NCBI GenBank assembly: GCA_026745465.1
Contig: JACYXH010000203.1
Coordinates: 147,001-211,000 of the forward strand
DNA length: 64,000 bases
Direction of reading: 5' to 3'
Origin: Lota lota
Lineage: Eukaryota; Chordata; Actinopteri; Gadiformes; Lotidae
Positions 32,246-43,777 of the stretch are shown here, piece after piece. How positions within the stretch are numbered: position 1 is the stretch's first letter; every line of letters begins with the position of its first letter. Both the position numbers and the translations under genes were made by a program. The notes under the pieces are model-generated. The model saw only the letters and a list, made by a program, of their open reading frames with translations, made no database searches and was not told the origin of the DNA.

Positions 32246-34110
32246 TGTGCTCCTTTCTTCTTGCTGTTTTTTTAAATAACTCATTAAAAGCCACGTTGCT
32301 CGAAGTTTGAGAACAATACATATTCCTTTGTGTGCAAACATTTGAGTTGGTAATTGTTTCGTTTCACTATCACTTCAGCAGAGCATTTTCAGTGAGACGA
32401 ACCACGAAAAGCATATCAATCCTGCGCATATCTTTCCAACGCCTCATTTAATTCATCTCTCACATTTTCATTTTCCTGAAGAGTGAATTCAACCAAAGCA
32501 AAGTGCCGAGGGACTGGCAGACACAGAAGTATTAACAAAAGCTGCCAGTCTGTCAGCTGACCATTATGGTTATCCGTTTTTAGCGACAAGCTTAGCGGAC
32601 AACTTCCAAGCAAATCAAAAAAATCCCTGACCTTGAAAATGTGGGCAGTCACCTCAATAGCTCAATTCATTTGTTTGTGTCAATCAACAAACAATAAAAA
32701 GAGTATCACGATCATATTCAAATGGGTTTTCAGTGCCCATGGTTGGGTACAGGAATACAGAGGACGATGGAGAATACATGAATATATCACGAGCAGTCGA
32801 AATAGCCGCCTGGAGCATATGGTGGCCCCAATGGCAAAGTGTTGTTATTTGACACTGTGCGACGTGTTGCCTCTACTAGTATCCGAAGGCTTTCCGAACA
32901 ACATGTCTTTTAGGAGAAGACGTGCATTCCTGCTTGTTTCATTGCCTCCTTCTGAAACACATAGGCGAGCACTGTGACACTGACAGGAGGTTTTTAACAT
33001 ACCATGCACCAGTAAAATAGTGCAGCATTTCATTTTCTTTAGGGAAAAAGCAATGAGAAATATGCCTCATGACACCACTGAGGAATGATGGTCTGGATGA
33101 AGTTTGAGTTTATATCTGGAGATTTTAGTTTGTATCGGGATGGAGCCGTCTTTCCATCCTGATTGACATATGTCTACAAATGAAAGCCTTTCTATTTTAC
33201 AGTTGTGTTGCAATAAAAACAACTCCGGAACAACACACTCAGGATTGGCCAATAAGACGTTGCACAAACTAGTGGTGAAAATGAGAAAAAAAAGGCTCTT
33301 TCAGGAACTTTGGGAACCATCCTGAATCAGGTGGAAGCACCATGCATGGGGCAAAGGTGTCTGGCCGGTCACAATGCTGTTCCCTGAGCAAGGGATGGAA
33401 GAGGCTTCTCGTGGCATGTGACTGGGCTGTCGTGGTGGACGTGATGTCGTTGTCACATTTGCTTTGGGCAGGCTGCCCTTGGAACGGCAAAGCAGTCAGG
33501 TGTTCATGTAAAACAAGACAGGAGCACGACCCCCCCCTTCCACTTATTATTCACTCATTTACTTATCAGACTTTGGGGAATGTTTAGTCCAGTCTGCTGG
33601 GAATATGACTTGCTTAACCGCCTCGCTGATAATGGCCTGGGTGTTGATGTCTCAGGGGCTATGTTATGCAGGAGGTGCAGGGTGGCGATGCAGTGTCTCA
33701 TCCCCCTGAGCTTCCCAGAGGCTAATGCCTGGGCAACCTGCCAGCAACACTCTTAACAACACAGCGCTAATCTTTTCGTATCCAAATGCAATTCCCCAAG
33801 CGTTTTCATAACCACACGACAGAAAACATATATATATATATATCGACAACTTGTATTTCAGACAAATAAACCTTTCTAAATGACCTTTCAAGATGACATT
33901 CTCGTTGATGAGACATAAGTGAGTCATAAATCAGCAACTGCTGTCATCGAGATTCGTTAGTCAAGGATACCATGTTTGTTATGTGGTTATTTATTACAGA
34001 TTCAAACCCAGTAACGACTTCATCTCTGAGGTTTATTTAGTTAGTGAAAGATTAAATTCACACCATATTTAAGTGCCTCCATCCAACAGAAAGTCGAGCC
34101 ATGGACTCAT
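32246..34110. other. Intergenic, no gene recognised
   Basis: Unique-looking sequence; a short (TA)n lies at 33824-33843. Confidence 0.5.
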
Positions 34111-34114
34111 GCCC

Positions 34115-34314
34115 TGTCAGCTGGGACAAACTCAGGTCAGCTGGGACAAACTCAGGTCAGCTGGGACAAACTCAGGTCAGCTGGGACAAACTCAGGTCAG
34201 CTGGGACAAACTCAGGTCAGCTGGGACAAACTCAGGTCAGCTGGGACAAACTCAGGTCAGCTGGGACAAACTCAGGTCAGCTGGGACAAACTCAGGTCAG
34301 CTGGGACAAACTCC
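34115..34314. repeat. 20-bp minisatellite, 10 units
   Basis: Near-perfect units GTCAGCTGGGACAAACTCAG. Each has an E-box CAGCTG, and nine junctions give AGGTCA, the nuclear-receptor half-site. Nothing coding is implied: the unit is not a multiple of three, so it keeps frames open. Confidence 0.97.
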
Positions 34315-36600
34315 AGTATTAAGCCTTGCACGTTGGCTCTAATTCCACGTGACTCTGAAATCATCTCACTCCAGAGAACACCTCCATTTGATTTATCAAA
34401 GAGCGCAGAGGTCCGTCTGCTTTCTCTGATGTATTTTTCAGCTGTGTGGCGTGGACTCTCGCCACATCCTGTTCCTGGTTAGGATTACTTTATAGAACCT
34501 TCCTCCCATTCCTGCTTTTTTACTATTTCCTAGTGTAATAATTATAATAATTATTTCCATTCATCAAGGGTTTATGAATATATTTAGCAGTGGTTTCTAC
34601 CTCTGTCACATATGTCTTTCCCCATTTGAAAAGATGTGATCTAAATCCAGGCTGTGAGACTGAGAAGGGAGAAGGGACCAGGTGCAAGTCTTGATTCATT
34701 TGGAGTAAGGAGAAAAGTTACAGGACATCATAAAAAATATATTCCCTATTGATTGTAGAAGTGGGGAAGTGTCGAAAAAGGGTTGACTGTAGATTTTTGA
34801 TTAAATGCGTCCTTCTTTCCTTCTTCAAACTTGAGATGTATTATCCCAAATGCAACTTATAGCCTATTATTATTATGTTGTACTACTTTGTAGATTTTGT
34901 TCTGTAGAGGCTCATGCATAATTCGTTTATTCGCACACTTTTGAATAAAATAACTCTACTATAAATGGATGAATCTCTTTGAGACCAGACGCTGGAAATA
35001 CTTTCAGCCCTCATGAGTCAGGAAGTGAAATTAACTTAATTAACCTTTGAACGTGCCTGTCACTTTCTGAGGTGTAGACCTTTTATTTTAAACTGTTGTT
35101 TCCAGTCTTTTTTTTATTAGTTCTTCTCATCACCTTACCTGAACCAAGGCGTGAGCGTCTCGAATGACCGAATAAGATCAAATTATTTTACTGTAACAAA
35201 CTCGAAGTGGAAAGTTCTTTCTTATGAGCCAGAGCAAAAAAAAAGATGTATAAATGAAACCTTTGATATATCAACTGTGCTCTCATATCATAGATATTGT
35301 CTTGTTGTATGTGCAGCTGTGTTTTCATTACAAAAGGTGAGATCCTGCATTGTATTATTTGCAGGGAACCTTCAACAGCTGAGATCTTGTCTTCCAGGAC
35401 TTGGTTTCTGCTGGCGTTTGTGAGCAGCCTGTCGATGTTGGCCGTTTGAACAAGGAATAATGAACTGCTATCTGATGTATATGCAATGCATCATCGCTGC
35501 ACCGGGTCGCTAATTACTATTTCCCCTTGAATGACCAGCTGGAGCCAACATCCATCTGACTGTTTCAGGGTTCACCAGACCGTAGTGTGATCAGAACGAC
35601 TTTTGAAGAGTTTTTATAATGCTTGTGAAAAATACCAAATCGACTGCATTCAGTGGACATTTATTAGAAAAATCCTGTTTGCAACAGTTCGATTTTTTTT
35701 TTCTGGACAATAATCGATAAATACTTAATTCATAATACAATTGCCTCCGTGAGTGAGCATGGAGACATGACAATGAATAAACCACAGTTTCCACATGGAT
35801 CTATCAACCCAAACCAGCTGCCTTTTGTGTATTCATGGCACTCAATCTAGAAGTGCCATGTCATGGTCGGCCTGTTGGTACACACTGAGACTTGGTTGGA
35901 CACATTAAATAGGTGATTGTATTTGATTTCATAAAAATCCCCTTGGTGCCTTGTGCGTTAAAGTGAGCTGCAAGTCATTTGTATTAACAAAAAGACCACA
36001 ACTCCATGTGCTGCATTTGCACACATCGATAGCATGCAAGTATCCACATATAATATGCTATTGTTTACTTCAAGAGCACACAAGAAGGTGAGTGAACTCA
36101 TTAAGTTCTTATTATACTCCAAGTACAAGTACAATTTGTCTTGAAATTATATATATTTTTTTGTAGCGTACACTTCATCATTAGAGCAGCACAAAGTACA
36201 GAATATATTGCTATTCACACATTCAACAATTCAAACCAATTTAACAGTAAGTCCATCTGTAACATTGCGTAAAATAATTAGAACAGTAACAGATAAATGT
36301 GCGCTATAACATGCCATTACATTGACTAGGTTGGTTGTGCTTCATATGTATTTTCGCATTTACATAAGAACAAAACAATTAAATTGTTAAATACCGCACT
36401 CAAAACTGACATGACAATGTGACAATAGAGGGGGTGCAGTAGGGGCACCTATGATATGTGTTTTTAAATAACACAAATAGCATTTGAGGTGCGCAACATA
36501 ATTTCAAAACACCACAAACGCAAACCGCACCGTGTACATTCTACTGGGCCAAATGGCGTGATAAACAGCTGCCTATGTAACAGCAAGCCTCATCTGAAAA
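34315..36600. other. Intergenic region downstream of gnrhr
   Basis: A/T-rich and unique. 36410-36505 is duplicated at 39650-39742. Confidence 0.5.
36410..36505 (+). repeat. Segment duplicated in gnrhr intron 1
   Basis: GACATGACAATGTGACAATA, then GGGGCACCTATGATATGTGT and ATTTGAGGTGC occur here and at 39650-39742 in the same orientation; this copy has an extra GGTGCAGTA. Confidence 0.9.
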
Positions 36601-36616
36601 CCAAACAGTAGAGCAC

Positions 36617-36622
36617 TTTATT
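36617..36622 (-). terminator. Candidate poly(A) signal of gnrhr
   Basis: TTTATT on the + strand is AATAAA on the minus strand, 125 nt after the receptor stop codon. Confidence 0.55.
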
Positions 36623-36746
36623 CTTTATAGTAAAGTGGATTTCAAAGTCGTGGTGACGACTGCATCAATCTCCTTTGCACAAAACCCGGGGCGTCGCGTC
36701 GCACGGATCCAAGGCCGCCCTACTTCCCCTTCCGCTCTCCAACCCG

Positions 36747-37219
36747 TCACACCCGGCTGACGCCGCCGCCGCCGCCGCCGTCTCGGCTCCCGTTGCTAAC
36801 GGACACAAAGCTGCTCTTGGCGCTGTGACACGTCTCCTCCGGCTGGCCGCTCTGCTCTCTGCCGCCGCCGGCCGCCGGCCCGCGAGCGGGGGGCCGGCGC
36901 GTCAGCGCGGCGGGCCGCGGCGCCGCGTCCAGGGGACGCCTCTTCAGGCCGTGGCGGAAGTGGACGGTGAAGAGGCCGTACGTGACGGGGTCCAGGCAGG
37001 CGTTGAACAAGCCGAAAATGAACAGCATGTGCGTCAAGGAGTGGGACACGGTCTCCTCCATCTCCTCGGGAAACAGCCAGTACCACAGGCCCAGCAGGTA
37101 GTAGGGGGTCCAGCACACGATGAAGGACGTCACGATGACGACGCTCATCTTCAAGGTCCTCATGCGGGCCTTGGGGATGTTGTTGTGCGAGCGGCGGAGA
37201 CGGACCTCTCGAGAGACCC
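36747..37219 (-). CDS. gnrhr: gnrhr exon 3 (loop 3, TM6-TM7, C-terminal tail)
   Basis: Reads VSREVRLRRSHNNIPKARMR, TM6, TM7, HFRHGLKRR, and an Ala/Gly/Pro/Arg-rich tail ending in six Gly and VSRV. Acceptor TTCTAG. The tail has very high GC and a (GGC)n run that encodes polyglycine, so its length may vary. Confidence 0.93.
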
Positions 37220-38534
37220 CTAGAACACAACCGGGGGGGAAACAACACTCGTTTCACGTTGCTCACGCTGGGTTCAAGGGAAAAACAAAATGTTCACCAT
37301 CCACTTTATAGCCATTTGTGCTTTTATCCAAAGCGACTTATAATGAATTTAGATTGGGGTCATTAGAGACCGGTAGGGGTTAGGCCATCTAGGTCAGGGT
37401 CATAGGCATCCCTGTAGACATCCTTATGGACATCCCTATAGACATGCCTATAGATATCTCTATGGACATCCCTATAGACATCCTTATGGACATCCTTATA
37501 GACATCTCTATAGACATGCCTATAGATATCTCTATGGACATGCCTATGGACATCCCTGTGGCCTATAGACATCCCTATGGACATGCCTATGGACATGCCT
37601 ATGGACATGCCTATGGACATGCCTATGGACATGCCTATAGACATCCATATAGACATCCCTATAGACATGCCTATAGACATCCATATAGACATCCCAATAG
37701 GCATCCCTATGGACATCCCTGGGTTTGGGTTTGCAGATGTTGTGGTTCGAACCCCAGAACCTTTCGGTTTGGAGTCAAGCACCGTAACCTGTAGGCTCTC
37801 CTGCACCATGTTGCCCCTGGATCTGCGTTGTGCGTATTGGATGAGGACACTCACGGCTGCCTCGTCCCATTCGGCCGGAGATCTCCACCAGGATGCGGGC
37901 GTAGCAGAAGATCATGATGACCAGGGGCAGCAGGAAGAGACACACGAAGGTGAACAGGTTGTAGACGGTCTCCTGCCAGTGCTGGAGGAAGCTCCCGCGG
38001 GTGGTGCACTGGGTGAAGCGCTTGGGCACCGTGATGGTCACGCTGTGGAATATGAACATCTGCAACGAGACAGAGAGATGCTAGGCTCTTCTATGATAGT
38101 AAAGGGATTTGGCCCTTCCCATCTTGTTAATCAACCAATTAGGAGTCGATGTAATGAGGGTGTGATCAAAACATCATAATACAACTTAGTATTCTGTATT
38201 AAGTGTGCATCCATTTTCCAACACAATTCCCCAAAAGGCTACGCACATTGAGTACAAAGTAAATTGTGATGCATGTACGTCAGATCTGTGATCCCAAGTG
38301 GATGTAATATTCTCAAGATTTCACAAGAATACAAATGTGGTAATTGGATAAAAAGGTGCAGTGTGCAAAGCAAGCATATGTTGGCATGTGAAAGTGCTAC
38401 TGATGTTTTGTTTATGGGGTGTAGTCCTTTAGGTGTGGGTTGGTAATAAAAGGTACATTTCTGATATTATTCTCCGAAACATTTTGCTCTCTCTCTCGCT
38501 CTCGCTCTCGCTCTCGCTCTCGCTCTCGCTCTCG

Positions 38535-38588
<54 letters not shown>

Positions 38589-41500
38589 CAATCTCTCTCT
38601 CACATATTCATATATATTTATATATATATATATATATACACACAACACAACAGAGAACAATTCAATTTCTCTTCATATTGGCAATCACATCAAAGTGCTT
38701 ACTAAAGTGCAGAGTATGAAACCATGTCATGTTTCTTTGTCTTGCCCCTCATCACAAGTACGGTCTCATCAGGGCTCGATACTGAAGCACAAAATATAAA
38801 CAAGTACGTGAGGGATCCGTCCTCATGAAGATCAATAGACGACATATATAATAGAGTCTGCATAGCAATGACTTGATAAGGACTCCTGAAATAAGATAAC
38901 AAACAAGCATCACTGTAGCAGTAAATGAGAGATAGTCTTCTGCTTATAAGTGTGTTTGATTCCAACCACTGAATCCACGTGTACGGCGATGATAACAAAG
39001 ACCACGAGAGGATCGAGTCAACTGACAACCAGCAGAAGAAGATTCCATAGAGAAAATATTGGAAGTCAACTGCGTCCCCTCACCTTTGCTGAACGATAAA
39101 GTATTATCTTGTCTGGTCCTGAAAGGTCTCGCTTGCTGCCAGCTGATTAAGACTATACACATTCATGGCTGCGTGTTCTAATAACCATCATCATCACCAT
39201 CATCATCATCTATTGTTCTGTAAGCACAGTCTTCGGGGCAGACTGAAGAGAGAGCCACCACTCTGCACTTGTTGACGTGTCAAAAGCCTCCTATCTACTG
39301 GGAACATGTCGGACCTGTGCGCTTGTCCTTTCTGCCATTCACGCAAGGATGAATAGCTCGATGTGTTGACGTCTCGGACATATCGGCTTCACGTTATCAG
39401 AGACCGCGGGGAGACAGACTCGATATTCTGGGCCAAGCAGCAGAGCCCAGGGCCAGTGGATCCTGAATCCCAACGACAAGCATCAAAAACGCATTTAAAT
39501 GACGGTGCTGATGTGCGCGTGCACGGTGCTGATGTGCGCGTGCACAGAACATAACAGGAAACAGAATTTAAGCTCGGTATCTGCACGAGCCAAACGTCAA
39601 TGTTCGTTCTCAGTCTGCAATTTGTTCCCCTTTCTCCCACAGTATTTCTCCAGTGACATGACAATGTGACAATAGAGGGGCACCTATGATATGTGTTTTT
39701 AAATAACACCACTAGCATTTGAGGTGCCCGACATAATTTCAATTTCTAAATTATATCATTTATATTTTATGTACTGTTTGTACATTTAGCTAATTATACC
39801 GTTTTTCATAGTTTGTATTGTGTTGTTTGTATTGTACTGTTTAGTTTAGTTTTTTGTATCTTCCTGCCCAGGGAGTGCAGATGTTAATTAGCCTTATAGC
39901 TTACTCTGGCCCAACGGTTGTGTGTTGATGGCCCCTGTTTAGTAAGCGAATGAACTCAGTTAAACAAATTATTTAAGTTTTTTGCGTGGCTGATTGCAGT
40001 GGCGCTAATAAGCCTTCATGCACCCAGCGGCGCTGCGTCACCGCTGGACCGATGAAGGGGAAACACTGCTAGAACAAGAGATATTGTATGGGTCGCTACC
40101 ATTGTGCAGTTCAGGATGTGCAAGACATTGATAAAAACCTTTCAGTACAGTCGCTTTAAAAATAGACCTAGACACAGCAGCCTAGAGTCCAATTCCTTTA
40201 CGCCAAGCAGCTGCTGGATTTACACTTGAAATTCCATGCCTACCAATGTACCTCTCTTTAACATGCATATTAAAATGGGTAGAAGAAAATAATCCCATAC
40301 ATTTGATCAAATCAACTTGACTGATGGCACATTATCACTTGAGCGACAGGCAGTTGTGGAGTGTGTGTGGATGACGGCTGGTTCAAGCAGCCTCACCTGG
40401 CCCGAGTCAGACTGATTGGACTCTGGGGCTGTGAGGCTGCACACCTGTTGTGCATTGAGTAATCAATGTGCACAGGTTAAACCAGCCATCACCGCACATG
40501 CTCAGGGAGAGAGCTCCTGCATGGCAACATGGAGTAGCAGTGTCATGACTCATTGTCTGCAAACTTCTACACTAAACCGGCTTTCAACATCACCACCCTG
40601 CGTCCTTTGTCTGGAGGAGCTCTTAAAAGCCAGTGTTTTCAGGTTGATGTTTTCAGATTGATCCGCTGATGATCATCTTTTGATGCCTGTTCATCACAAT
40701 TATCTCAACCTCTTTTCCAACCATGTCTCGTCTAACAAGGTAGTTACTATTGGCTGTGCTTGTGTCATTTAATAATGTAAATGCGTCTGGACTAAACACA
40801 AAGACTCATCCTACCTGAGAGAGAGAGAGAGACCAAGAGAGAGCACACTAAACACAGACTCATCCTACCTGAGAGAGAGAGACCAAGAGAGAGCACACTA
40901 AACACAGAGACTCATCCTGCCTGAGAGAGAGAGAGAGACCAAGAGAGAGCACACTAAACACAGACTCATCCTACCTGAGAGAGAGAGACCAAGAGAGAGC
41001 ACACTAAACACAGAGACTCATCCTGCCTGAGAGAGAGAGACCAAGAGAGAGCACACTAAACACAGACTCCTCCTACCTGAGAGAGAGAGACCAAGAGAGA
41101 GCACACTAAACACAGACTCATCCTACCTGAGAGAGAGACCAAGAGAGAGCACACTAAACACAGAGACTCATCCTACCTGAGAGAGAGAGAGAGACCAAGA
41201 GAGAGCACACTAAACACAGACTCATCCTACCTGAGAGAGAGAGAGAGACCAAGAGAGAGCACACTAAACACAGAGACTCATCCTACCTGAGAGAGAGAGA
41301 CCAAGAGAGAGCACACTAAACACAGAGACTCATCCTGCCTGAGAGAGAGACCAAGAGAGAGCACACTAAACACAGACTCCTCCTGCCTGAGAGAGAGAGA
41401 CCAAGAGAGAGCACACTAAACACAGAGACTCATCCTGCCTGAGAGAGAGAGAGAGACCAAGAGAGAGCACACTAAACACAGACTCATCCTGCCTGAGAGA

Positions 41501-42186
41501 GAGACCAAGAGAGAGCACACTAAACACAGACTCATCCTGCCTGAGAGAGAGAGAGAGAGAGAGAGAGACCAAGAGAGAGCACACTAAACACAGACTCCTC
41601 CTACCTGAGAGAGAGACCAAGAGAGAGCACACTAAACACAGACTCCTCCTACCTGCGGGAGAGCGAGAAGCACGCTCATGGTCCACGCCACCGACAGCAT
41701 GATGTGACTCCTCCTCTTGGCCTCGCTGATGCCCAGCGGGTTGAGGATGGCCGAGTGGCGGTCCAGGCTGATCACCACGGTGACGAAGGCGCACGAGTAC
41801 ATGGCCACCAGCTTCAGGAACATGAGCGCCCGGCAGGCCAGGTCGCCCGCCTGCCACTGCACGGTGATGTTCCACGCCGCGTCCACCGGCATCACGATGA
41901 AGGTGACCAGCAGGTCGGCGGCGCTCAGGTTCATGATGAGGATCCTGACGTGGGACTTGCGGCGCCCGCCGCGGCCGGCCGCCCACAGCACCGCCAGGTT
42001 GCCCGCGGCCGACACGGCGCAGAGCGCGAAGGTGATGATCACCCGCGCCTTGGCGGCGGCGGAGAAGGTGGGCAGCCGCAGCGGGCCTCCGCCCGCGCTG
42101 GAGTTGCAGGCGGAGGAGACGGGCGAGGCGGACTCCTCCTCGCAGCTGGCGTTCCCGCCGGCCTCCCCGGCAGCGAGATGGAACAT
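36747..42186 (-). CDS. gnrhr: Gonadotropin-releasing hormone receptor, three exons, complete
   Basis: Predicted join on the minus strand: 42186-41653, 38059-37855, 37219-36747, giving 403 residues. It is a rhodopsin-family GPCR that binds GnRH decapeptides at the cell surface; the family signals mainly through Gq/11. Visible features: N-glycosylation sites N12, N28 and N106; TM2 Asp91 (LSAADLLVTF); Cys118 and Cys196 for the extracellular disulfide; DRH at 142-144 in place of DRY; LFTFVCLFLLPLVIMIFCY in TM5; CWTPYY at 282-287 in TM6; and DPVTY at 323-327 in TM7. A C-terminal tail of about 73 residues is present, as in non-mammalian and type II receptors and unlike the tail-less mammalian type I receptor. 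Both intron positions (after TM4, and in intracellular loop 3) match known GnRH receptor genes. The start ATG has A at -3. I cannot assign the teleost subtype. Confidence 0.94.
37310..37800 (-). mobile_element. tRNA-derived SINE remnant interrupted by a 12-bp array
   Basis: On the minus strand, AAACCGAAAGGTTCTGGGGT followed by TCGAACC (37740-37775) contains a B box. At the other end (about 37318-37342) the + strand reads TTTTATCCAAAGCGACTTAT, the usual teleost SINE/LINE tail in reverse. The tandem array lies between them. Confidence 0.65.
37405..37722. repeat. 12-bp array of ATGGACATSCCT type
   Basis: About 26 units such as ATGGACATGCCT, ATAGACATCCCT and ATAGACATCCAT. Units of 12 bp keep reading frames open on both strands by chance. 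Confidence 0.95.
37855..38059 (-). CDS. gnrhr: gnrhr exon 2 (extracellular loop 2, TM5)
   Basis: Reads MFIFHSVTI, CTTRGSF, then TM5 and RILVEISGRMGRGS. Acceptor TTGCAG; donor GTGAGT leaves one base that joins GG in exon 3 to give Arg247. Confidence 0.94.
38487..38644. repeat. (TCTCGC)n(TC)n(TA)n compound array
   Basis: CTCTCG hexamers, then TC units, then TA-rich sequence with short interruptions. Confidence 0.95.
39506..39546. repeat. Two copies of a 21-bp unit
   Basis: GGTGCTGATGTGCGCGTGCA plus C, twice in tandem. Confidence 0.85.
39650..39742 (+). repeat. Copy of the gnrhr 3'-flank segment inside gnrhr intron 1
   Basis: About 90 bp matching 36410-36505 with few differences and one 11-bp gap. 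Confidence 0.9.
40355..40640 (+). mobile_element. Dispersed repeat family R1, copy 3
   Basis: Same block order as 30022-30306; located in gnrhr intron 1, antisense to the gene. Confidence 0.85.
40791..41652 (-). repeat. Intronic minisatellite that repeats the gnrhr exon 1 splice donor
   Basis: Sixteen units of about 48-65 bp, each with the core CACACTAAACACAGA and a variable (GA)n. On the sense (minus) strand each unit contains CTCTCAGGTAGGA or CTCTCAGGCAGGA next to a GAGTCTGTGTTTAG stretch. The true exon end is CCGCAG|GTAGGAGGAG followed by the same GTCTGTGTTTAG. I count nine GT and seven GC decoy donors besides the real one. Confidence 0.95.
41653..42186 (-). CDS. gnrhr: gnrhr exon 1 (TM1-TM4)
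   Basis: 178 codons from the start to ALPQ, including TM1-TM4. It ends CCGCAG|GTAGGA, and that donor sequence is copied in each unit of the adjoining intronic array. Confidence 0.94.
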
Positions 42187-43777
42187 GGTGATCGGTAGGC
42201 GCTACGGGACAGAGGGGGACATCCCAATGACTTCCAGAGTGTCGTCCGTCTGCCGTCTCTCCATCAGGGTCAGTCCGGGCGTTTAGACGCGTGCAGATAG
42301 GGAAGGGTTGGCTGACGTTTTTTTAATAGCGGGAACGTCCTATAACCCTATGGCCGTAACTATTTTTTATTCCAATCCCTTGTGTATTTCCGTGTCATTC
42401 ATCATTCAACACGCAGGGGGGCTGGATGCTGAAGGGTGCGTGCCACCTGTTAGTATTCTTTTAGATTGTCTATATTCATTTTACAAGGCGACCTACAGCT
42501 GCAATCACTGAGACATATTGCATTCCAGACACTGTACTCTCAAAGACAGTGGAACACACACTGAGTGATATCAATATCACAACAATTAGAAATATTATTG
42601 CGTTGACAGACTATGTGACTAACGGCACACCAGGTGAATCTGCCGGTATTACCCGACTCCACGATCAGAATAATACTTTTTCTAAAAGCTGATATTAAAT
42701 GAGTGTCGTTAGTCTGAGTGACTTTCTATTTAGCTCAATATAAATAAGACACATCAGTCTGAACTGAACGTCTGTGCACCTGCCCCGACTCATCTGTCAT
42801 CTGTTCGTTCATGCACAAGTATTTGTTCACAAATACAATAAAGACGTTGCAGCGTGCAATGAGGCGCGCCTATTTTGTGTTTTCTAAACGAACATCAAAT
42901 TGAAGAAAATGCGAAGAGTAGCTTACCTGTGGAACAATTACGCCATGTGTCTGCTGCGCGATGCTTCTCTCAGCGCAACGTCTGTGGCAGTAGCGGTGCT
43001 GCGGCTGAATCCTGGCTCCCCAGCATTCCTTTGCACTGCTCTGATGCGCGAAACGATCGACAACAACCGTTGCGCATGTGGCTTTACGCTGGGCTGGATC
43101 ATAAAGTATGCGTCCACAGTCCAGCCACGTCTTGAAATGGAAAATTCGTATCGATCGGTTTTTCCAAAGAAAAAGTGGGATTGAGTCTGAACCGACTCTC
43201 GCCTATGCCCTTCTCTTTCTACTGAAAACAGGAAAGTCGAAATGATTTAAACTTCCACATTCGTGCGATTGTTTTTAATATGCAGGGTGTCGGTTCAGAG
43301 CGCAATGTTGGAAAGCGTTATGTACAAATGGAAAAAGTGATTCATATTATGCCTGTAAGCAGGTCATGTGCAACAACCGGTGGGCAGGGGCACGTTGCAA
43401 ATCATTTTCGCTCGGCTTTAACGAGGATCGAGAGGGGTCAATGTTATAGCCAACCACAAGATTGGTATGGGAGCGTTCTAACATGACCTTATGGCACACA
43501 TGACCTTATTGGAAGGGCAACGGGGAGCCCGCTGGACCGATGCAATGTCTCTGTCGTCGTTTTATTGTATCTTTTTAGTTTGGGTTTGTGTTCGTGTGAA
43601 CGCAAATCCCAACATTGTCATTTTCTTATTTAATCCTACCGGAGGGCTTCCTATCTTTTTTTAATACCAGGTACATTTAGGCTTACTCCTGCGCATGTGA
43701 TTTATTTGAAATGACAAACATCTCAATATAAACAAAGCGGAAATAGATTAGACAAGAGTCAATATAATGCGTGTGAC
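42187..43777 (-). other. Upstream region of gnrhr
   Basis: Presumed 5' UTR and promoter. No TATA box or further exon could be recognised; 42187-43777 is otherwise unique. Confidence 0.4.

Larger units (their letters stand above)
37220..37854 (-). other. gnrhr intron 2
   Basis: GTGAGT...TTCTAG. It is filled by a SINE-like remnant and the 12-bp array described separately. Confidence 0.85.
38060..41652 (-). other. gnrhr intron 1
   Basis: GTAGGA...TTGCAG, 3.6 kb. Holds the donor-copy minisatellite, an R1 element, a copy of the 3'-flank segment and a CT/TA array. Confidence 0.9.

Noticed and set aside
34073..34342. Repeat protein (SWDKLRSAGTNSGQLGQT units)
   Set aside because: The 20-bp unit gives the same peptide in all three frames over 60 bp, so the open frames are a consequence of the repeat and not evidence of coding.
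36675..37223. 182-residue + strand ORF over gnrhr exon 3
   Set aside because: Shadow of the receptor exon on the opposite strand, kept open by high GC; no family resemblance.
41366..41986. 206-residue minus-strand ORF with Ser-Leu-Ser repeats
   Set aside because: Out-of-frame shadow of gnrhr exon 1 running into the intronic GA-rich minisatellite.
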